Assembly: GCF_900177295.1 (NCBI RefSeq)
Contig: NZ_FWZX01000009.1
Coordinates: 112,569 to 176,568 of the forward strand
DNA from: Tistlia consotensis USBA 355
GTDB lineage: Bacteria > Pseudomonadota > Alphaproteobacteria > Kiloniellales > DSM-21159
Length of the DNA: 64,000 bases
Direction of reading: 5' to 3'
The notes under the pieces were generated by a model. The model was not told where the DNA came from. It did no database searches and saw only the letters and a list, made by a program, of their open reading frames with translations. The stretch's first letter is position 1; each line of letters starts with the position of its first letter. The position numbers and the translations under genes were made by a program. Shown here in pieces: positions 42,301 to 51,300 of this stretch.

Positions 42301-45300
42301 GGACCGGACCGCCGGGGCGGAAACGGCGGAGGGCCGCACGCCAGAGGCGGGGGCGGGCGATCGGGGCGACCGCCTGATGGGGCTGCTCGCGGGCATGGGT
42401 GCCGGACCCCTGGTCGGCGTCCTGCTCGACGTCTTCGGCCAGGATCCCGAGTCGGGCCTGCCGAGGCTCAGCCCCCGCCAGCGACGCTGGCTGGCCGCTC
42501 CGGTGGTCGTGCATGGCGAAGCCGGGCTGAGGCCCGCCTGGATGCCCGCGGCGGTCAAGGCCGAGCGCATGCGCGAGACCCTGGCGGCGGCCAGGGCAGG
42601 CAGCGCGGAGATTCGCGTCGGGCCGGTCGAGATCGCGACCGTCATGTACGCCGCCACGCTGCAGCGCCCGCTCGCGCGGGAACTGCAGGATCTCTACATC
42701 TGGGCAGCGGCCCACGCCGCGGCCGAAGGCGCTCCGCCGGGCGCGCCGGATGCCGAGACGGCACCGCGTCCTCTGACGGCCGACGGCAAGCCGGCAAGCG
42801 CCGCCGAGGTCTGGTGCAGGGTGACCGGCGAGACCACGGCCGCCTTCGAGAGGCTTTCCCGGCGCATCTCCGGCGACGGTGCCTCCTGGGACGCCATCGC
42901 CGAGGCGCGGCGGCGGCTGTCTTCGGAGATCGAGCGCAAGGCGCTCGCCCATGCGGCCGTCGTGCCGAGCTCCGCCAACCGCGCCGGGAGCGGGCACGGC
43001 GCGGCGCCCGAGGCCGCGCCGGTGATCGAGGCGACGATCGCGCCCTTCTTCTCGGCCAGCCTCGGGCTGCAGCCGCCGCTACAGCTCGACCCGGCGAGCG
43101 GCCTGGCGCCGAGCCCGCGGGTCGCGGCCGCCCTCGCCCGCCTCGTCGACGCCGACCTGCCGGCCGACGCCGCGGCTGTCGCGGCCCGTCTCGACCTCGA
43201 CGGTCTGCCGCTCACCCTTCGATTCGTCCGACAAGACGGCGAGCTTCGGCCGACGGACCGTCTGCCGGCCGGTGCGTCTGCCGGTCTTCGCAGCCTGGCC
43301 CTCGCGCTGACCGCGGCGCCTGCCTACCCGGAGCCTGTCCCCCGATCGGTGTCGAGGGCAGGCCCCGGCCCCGAACGGGGAGCGGGGAAGGGGCAGGCCG
43401 GCCCCCGGATGAGCCGGACAGAGCCGGACGCCCGGAGTCGCGACCGGGGCGAGCGCTCCCCGACGACCTCGGCGGCGCGCCGCCGCGCATTGCCGCTCGG
43501 CGATCGCTGGCGGGCCGCCGTAGCGGCCGAGCTCGCGGCCGTCCAGGAGCTGGAACGGGCGGAAGCGGGCCTCTCGCCGACGCTCTTCGGGCGCCCCGAG
43601 CTGAAAGGCGCGCTGACCGTCCTGGCCGGCGGTGGCGACCCGGAGCGGGCGGTGCAGGCGGCGGCCGAGCTCGCGGCCGCGGGCGCGGCGCCGGCGGCGC
43701 TCGACGCCATCCGAGCCGCGGGTCGCAGCCTCGCCGAGGCCAGCGGGACCTGCCTGGCGCTGGTCGAGGAAGCGGAGCGAGGCGCGCCCGGCACTCTGCC
43801 GGCGGAGTTCCGGCGCGGCGCCGTCGTGCTGCGAGGCGAGCTGCTGCGCGCGGCCCGGCGGATGAACCCGGGCCTCGCGGTCGAGATTGTCGCGGAACTC
43901 GCGGGCGAGGGCAGGAGCGTCACCGATTCGGGCGCCTCGTCGCCCGCCCGCCAGCCGGTGCAGGGTCTCTACGATCGCGCCCGGAACCTCGCGCGGATCT
44001 CGCTCGACCTGGTGCATGCCAGGGCGCCGCGGGAGGCATTGCACCACGAGGTCTGGCACTCGCTCGAGCGCCTCCTGACGCCGGCCGAACGCACGATCCT
44101 GAGACGACGGTTCCCCGACACGCGCGATCGCCGGGATCTCCCGCCGCAGCTGCGGCGTAGCGCCGAGGAGAACGCGGCCTACGCCTTTCAGGCCTGGACC
44201 GCCGGCCGACCCCCGGGCGGCGGCGCCCGAGGCGCGCCTTCGGAGGTCGAGGCCGTCTTCCGGCCGATCCGCAGCGTTCTCCAGCGTCTCGGCAGCGGCC
44301 TCAGCGGCCAGGGCTTCCGCTCCGCGGAGGATATCTTCCGCTCCGCGGAGCGCGGCGAGATCGGCAACGCCCACTGGCGCCGCCGGCTGCTCGAGGGCCA
44401 GGGCCGCGCGCGGACCGCGACCGGCGGCAGCCTGCCGATCGCGGCCAGCCTCGGAGCGGCGGCGGACATCGCGGCCGAGTCGGGCGCGCCGGGGCTGGTG
44501 GGGCGTCGGCGCCGGCTGGCGCCGGAGGGCAGGCCGACCTTCCGCGTCGTGTCGCGCGGCGAGCTCGGGCTCGAACCGATCGGTGGAGCGGACCTGGCCG
44601 CGGAAGACGGCCCCCGGCTCGCCACGCGCTCGCCGGCCGAAGGGCAAGCGCCGGCGCCGCGAGAGCGCAAGCGCGTTCGGGGCGGACATCCGGCCCGCCC
44701 GGGGCAGGGCGCCGCTCCGGCGCGCTCAAGCGCCGCCGAGGGCGCTGCCGGGGGCGACGGCGGCTTCACCGACGAAAACCGGGAGACGCTGCAGTCCCTG
44801 CACACGGAGCTCCTGGCGATCGCGCGGCGCCTCAATCCGACCGTCGAGATCGCTCTCGTCGACCGCCTGGTACCGCCGCCGGAGAGCCTCGGCGCGCTGC
44901 TCGCCTCCGGCGCCGACCCGGACTCGCTGCCGAGCGAGCTGGCGGGCCTCTACCAGGGCAGCCTGAACCTCGTCGCGGTCGCGACGCACGACCGGCTCGG
45001 CGATCCGCGCAAGCACGCCTTCCACGAGACCTGGCACTCTCTCGAGCGCCTGCTGACGCCGGGAGAGCAGGCCGCCCTCAGGGCCGCCTTCCCCGAACAG
45101 CGGGACGAGCACGGCCAGGTCCGGCTGAGCCACGAGGAGAACGTGGCCTATGCCTTCCAGGACTGGGCGTTCGACCGGGCCTCCGGCCCGGCGTTGACGC
45201 CGGCGGCGGCCGAGGCCTTCGGCCGGCTCGGCGAGGGCTTCACCGATCTCACCTCGTGGTGCCACGCGCGCGGCATTCGCTCCGCGATCGACTTCGCGGA

Positions 45301-48300
45301 CCGGGCCCTGCCGGCGCCGGTCGTCGACCTCTTCGAGCGTGCCTACCGGGGCGAGCTCGGCCTGCGCGCCGCCGCCGGCGAAGCGCGCCGGATCCGCGAG
45401 GAGGCGGTCTCTGCGGATCCGGGACTGCTCGGCCACCTCGCCGGCCGGATGACCGAGCTGGTGGAGCGCACGCTGCCGACACTCGAATCGCTCGCGCATC
45501 GCGTGGCGAGCCCGGACTTCGCCGTCGGCTTCGCCTCCGGCGCCGCAGGCGGGACGGCGCTCGGGGCGCTGGCCTTCTCGCTCGGCAGCGACGACGGCCT
45601 GCTGGGACGGATGCGCGATCGCGTCGAGGCGGCGCTCGCGGACCCGGCGCTCGAGGGCTGGGAGCAGGGAGAGCTCCGGCCGATCGACCGGGGGGGCGCT
45701 CATCGGCCGATCCCCACGCTCGTCCGGCCGGAGCTGGAGCCGCTCCATCTGGTTCCCGTCGAGAGCGGCGGCACCCCCGAGGAGAGGTGGGCGCTGTCTC
45801 TGTCGGGCGGCCTGCGTCTGCCTCCCGGCAACGGCTTCTTTTCCGTCCGCCATGCCGCGGAGGCCGCCAAGGCGCTGTTGCCGCTCTCCGCCGACTGGCA
45901 ACTAGCCGAAGCAGAGGCGCGCGCGAACTGGCACTACGAGCGCGCGCTGACCGAGCGGATTGAGCGTGCGCTCGAACCTCACCGCCTCGCCGACCGGCGC
46001 GACTACGCCGAGGCCGAGCTCGGCGCGACGAGCCGGCAGGATCTCGAGGAGGACGGCTTCGATACCAGGCGCGTGCTCTGGATGGGCGTTCACGATCCGC
46101 TCGCGCCCGAGGTGGACCTGCACCCCCTCCTCGCCGAGGAGCGGGACGTCCTGGAGGAATTCCGAGGGTTCGACGTCGCCCCCGTCTATCTGGTCCGCGG
46201 CCTGCGCTTCGCCGATCTCACCTCGCTCAGCGGCCTCGAGCCCGACGCCAGAGCGGCGCTCGAGGCCTTCTTCGAGGCCAACCGGGAGCAGTGCGCCGCG
46301 ACGATCATCGACGCCGCCTACTACATCCCCTTCTACGAGTCGGGCGAGTGGTCCTACGTGCCCTTCGAATGCCTCGTCTTCCGCGACGGGCAGGGCGAGG
46401 AGATCGCTCGGGACAGCAAGCTGGGTCTTCAGCTCTACGCACTCGATGGCGACTTCGATCAGTGGCTTGCCGCCGCCGAGCGCCTCGGTGCCAGCTTCGA
46501 CTACGACGAGAGCGCGAGCCGCTTCGAGGACTGGTGCCAGGAGCAGCTTCGCACGATGCCCATCGAGGACTTCGCGGCCTACGTCTCCGAGGGGCGTTGG
46601 GACGAGATCGGCGGCGAGTTTGCCGGCGAGCTCGTGGACGCTCTCGCCCACCAGATGGCCGCGGCCGGGTTCGACGGCATCCGCTATACGATCGAGTGGC
46701 ACGGCGGCGACTTCCTGCAGCTGACCAACCCCGCCGCCGTGACGGTCGCCTGGGACGCCTTGGCCGCGGACATCGAGCGGTTGCGGGAAGAAGCGAAGAG
46801 GCGCCAGGACCTGGAGGCGACGCGGGCCTCCCGCCGTCGCCCCGAGGAGCTGGAGCGGGCGGAGCGGGAGAAGGAGCGCTTCAATCCCCTGGCGGCCGAG
46901 GGCGAGGGCTTCTCCCTCGATCCGGTCTGGTGGGCGCGCTCCAGCGATCCGAAGCTCGGGCGCCTCGAGCTCGACGCCGCCTACCACGGCGGAAGCATGA
47001 GCCTGGTCGACCGGCGGCGGCACGCCGCCGCGCTGCACGGCGACGACTCGGTCCTGCCGGTCTACCTCAAGGACCGCAGGTTCGCGCGGCTTCACGACGA
47101 CGTATGGCCGGCGGCCCTGGGGCGCGCGGCGAAAGCCTTCTACCGACGCAAGGCCGGGCCGATCGCTGAGCTGGGGATCTCGAGCTACCAGGCCTTCAAG
47201 GCGCGCCTCAAGGCCGCGGACTGGGACGCTCTCGCCGATCGCGCACGAGGCGAAGCGCCCGAGCAGGCGGCGCGCGCTCTCCTCGGCTCGCTCGCCGCCG
47301 ACGCGCGAAACGAAGGGCTCGACGGCATCGTCGGAACGCTGCCGGACGGTACGAAGGTCGCCATCGGCGCCGACCGCCGCGACGTGACCGTGGCCTGGGA
47401 CAGGGTCGATGCGCGCGATCCGCTGCGCCGGCTCGGCGATCTCGGCGCCCAGGGCATGATCGAGGCGGCACGGCAAAGCGGCCGCCAGGCGACGCTCGGC
47501 GCGGCGACCCGCCCGCGCGCGCTGGCCGGCAAGGGAGCCTACGCGCGCCTGGTGGGCGAGAACCTGCGGCGGCTCGCCTACCAGGGGGCAGAGGAGGCGC
47601 CCGACGGCGAAGCGCTCGCGGGAGAGATCTTCGGTGCCGACGAAGTGCTCGTCGCGCGCGCCGAGCTCTCCCAGATGCCGGAGCTGCCGCCTGCCCTGGC
47701 CGAGCGAGGCTGGCGGCCCGTCACGATCGAGATCGCCATGGTGGGTGGAGCGACCCGGGTACCCGCCTGGCTGGCCCCGCCGGCTGAGGGGGCGGCCGAG
47801 GAGGCCGGGCCGGCCGGCCTGCTGGCGGTGCATCGCCCGCAAGGCCCCCAGGCCGACCTGGAGCCGCGCTTTACCGTGACGCACGTCGCTTCCGGCACCC
47901 AGGTGAGCGGCGTGCTGCTGGCGACGCCGGAAGCCGCGGCGACCGCGGCCGAGCGCATTCTCGCTCTCGACGACTGGGACTGGGCGGGGCTCGACGGCGA
48001 AGCCCTGGTCGGCCTGGAACCCGACCGTCTCAACGCGCTCAAGGAAGCCTGCGAGCGCGAGATGCGCGCCGCGCGCAGCCAGGAGCGCGGCGCCGAGTCC
48101 GGTCGGGCCGGACAGCCGGAGCCGGACGACGAGGCGGATCCGGAGCTGCCCGGCTGGCGCGCCGACATCGCCCGCCTGGTTTCCGATCCCTCGGATCCCG
48201 GTCTGCGCGAGGCCAGGGAAGTCTTGGAGCGCGACGGACTGGCGATCGCCGCGGTGCCCGAGGCGTCCGGCGAATGGCGCCTGTTTCACGTCGCCTCGGG

Positions 48301-51300
48301 CCTGTCCTTTCCGGCCAGCTTCGCCGATCGCGCCACGGCGGCCGCAGCCGCCGAGACCTTGTCCGGCCTCAAGGACTGGCGCCTCGCGGACCGACACAGC
48401 TTCCGCGTCGCCGGCGGCCGCATATTGCTGGCTGACGAGGCGGTCGCGGCGGCCTTCGCGGACCGGGTCTCGGGCCTCACCGGCGCCCGCCTCGACGCGG
48501 CCGGCGGCGACACCGCCGCGATCGAGCCCGGCCCGGCCGCGGTCAAGGCCTTCCTGACGGGCGCCGACCGGGCGGCCCTCCTGGAGCTCGGCTACAGCGC
48601 CGAGGCGATCTATGGCCTCTCCGCTCCGGCCGCCGGCGAGATCCTGGATAGCGCCGGCTACACGCCCGAGCGCCTGGCCGGCCTGACGCCGATCGACAGG
48701 GAGCGCTTCCGGGTGCTGCTCGAGGAGGAGCGCGGCGCACGGCAGCAAGGCGAACAGCCGAACGGCACGTCAGGGCCCGAGGCGGTCCCGGATCCCTTCT
48801 CCGATAGACGCCCGGAATCCGCAGCCGACCCGCTGGCGCCGGACCCGCGCTCGCCGGCCGGCGATGCCGTGCCCTCGTGGGTCACCGAGCGGGGGGTTAC
48901 CGAGCGAGGGGGGACGGAGCGGAGCGAGACAGCCATCCGCATCGAGCCCTCGGGCCCCCGGCCGACCCCGGAGCCGGCCCCGTCAGGGCCCGCAGCCGAC
49001 CCCGAACCGGGAGCGGGGGTCCGGGTGGCGGCCGCCGCGGCTCCGAACGGCGGCGGACCGGTGGATTCCCGCCCGGCCGTGTCGGCCGTGGTCTTCGAAC
49101 CGACGCCGCCCCGGTCGCCCGATCCCGTCGTCCTATCGGCCCCGGCGTCCGCCGCTGATCGGGCGGCGACGTCGGAGCCGGCCTTCTTCCCTCAACAGGA
49201 GGTCCCGGCGACCCAGCCGCCAGGAGGAATCATGGCCACACGACGTCAGACCGGCATGCGTCCGACAAGCCGGAGCAGCGAACCGCTCGCCGCTCGCCTC
49301 AGGCGAGACATCGACCTGGCGCTCGGCAGGCTCGAGCGCGAGTCGGAACCGGGGATCCCGGCATCCGAGATGCAGGCGCTCGCCGGCTCGCTCGCAGACC
49401 ACCAGGGGCGGCCGCTGGTCAATCTCGCGCTCTACCGCGACATCGCCCATGCCAACCCGGAGATCCTGCCGCTGAGCAGCGGCTATCTGCTCTACCGGGA
49501 TCCCGACTTCAACGACGCCTGGCGCTACGCCGCTGTCACCGACTTCCTGCAGATGATCGGTCCGGACGGGCCGCTCGGCGACGACGACCGCTTCGCCGAT
49601 CCCAGGATCATCGACCGCCTTGCCACCTTTGCCGGCGCCTACGTCGGCGCCTGGGGCCAGGACGAGGCGGAGCTTCGCCGCAAGGCCACGGCGATCGCGC
49701 AGGAGGTCAATCCCCACGTCGCCGTCCAGGTCGTGGACTCCCTCTACGGGTCCGGCGAGCTGGTCAGCGTCAGCGGCGCCGACCATGAGGACCGCCAGCG
49801 CGTCGCCGGCCTCTATTTCCGGTCGGCGGGACTGCTCGCCGTGTCGCGCGACCCCGGTGCCGGCGACCCGATCGCCGGGCTGCGCCACGAGCTGTGGCAC
49901 TCGATCGCGCCGTTGCTCACCGATTCCGAGCGCCGACGGCTCGCCGACCGCTACGGCGACGGCAAGCGCGGAGAGGAGCGCGCCGCCGAGGCCTTCAGCG
50001 CCTGGATGAACAAGCGATCGGGCGACCGCAAGATCCGCACCGACGGGCTCTTCGCCAGGCTCCGGCGCTTCGTCGTGCGGCTCGACAAGGCGCACCGCGC
50101 GACGGGCTGGGACCCGGTCGACGCGCTGTTCGACAGCGTCGCGAGCGGCCAGGTGGCGGCGCGAGCGACGCTGTTCGACGTCGCCCGGCCGCTCGGCGAA
50201 TCGGCCCAGGGCGGCCAGGTCTCGAACGGGCAGGTCTCGAACGGGCAGGCCGGGGACCGGGAATCGGTGGCTGCGAGCCTCGCCGCCGATCCGAGCCTCG
50301 CCGGGCTCGGCGAAACCGAGCGGAGGGCCCATGTCGAGCGAGCCCTCGCCAGCCAGGCCGCCCGTTCCTACGCCGAGGGCGCGCGCATCGCGGAGATCGC
50401 CGGCCTGGCCGGCCTGGCGGACCAGCTCCGCAAGACGGCGCTCCGGCAGGCCTCTCGCCAGCCGCTCACGGGACGCCAGCTGTACGAGGAGCTGCGTCGC
50501 CGTCTGCCCGACCAGCGGATCCGCACGGCCATTCTGTCCGCCGGATACTATGGCGTGCGCGACGAACGCCGGGTCACCGGCCTGAATGCCGAGCTCGACC
50601 GCGTCCTGCGCGAGGACCTGCGGGCCGCCTCGAGCGCGGTGCCGGTCGATCTCTCGGTCGACGCCGCGGCGCTCGCCCGCGCCTTCGGCGCGTCGAGCGA
50701 CACAGGCGGCAGGGCCGGCCTCGCCGCCTCGGCCGCCCGCCTGTCGGACAGCGCCAGCACGGCCGCGCGCCTGCCGTTCGGCCTCGAGCCTCCCGGCGGC
50801 CCCGCCGACTGGGAGATCGGGCGGGCGGCCTTCGTCGCCGCCGTCGCCGGCGGCCGGGCTTCCGGGGGCGGCATGGAGCGCGTGCCGGCCAGGACACGCA
50901 CCGAGCGCGACTCCTACACCGGCCGGGACCGAACCGTCACCGAGGCGCCGGCGCATTTCAGGTATCAGCCGACGGGGCTGCCGGCGATCACCCTCGAGAC
51001 CGCGAAGGTCGAAGACGATCCGCGGCGGGCGTGCGAGTCCTTCCACGGCTTCATCGTGCGACAGGCTTTCGAGGACGGGCGCTACATTCCCGACGCCGTC
51101 CTCGCGGAGTATCCGGAGCTCGCGCAGCGGCAGCGGGCGACGCGCCTGGCGACGGCCGCCCCCCGTTCGGGGCCGGGGGCAGGCGACGCGCGGCGCCGCG
51201 ATGCGGCCGTGCGCCGGCAGACCGGAGCCGACGCCGCCACGCTCAACGCACCTGCCCTGTCGCCGCTGCCTTCCGACGCCCTCCCCGACCTCGAGGACGC

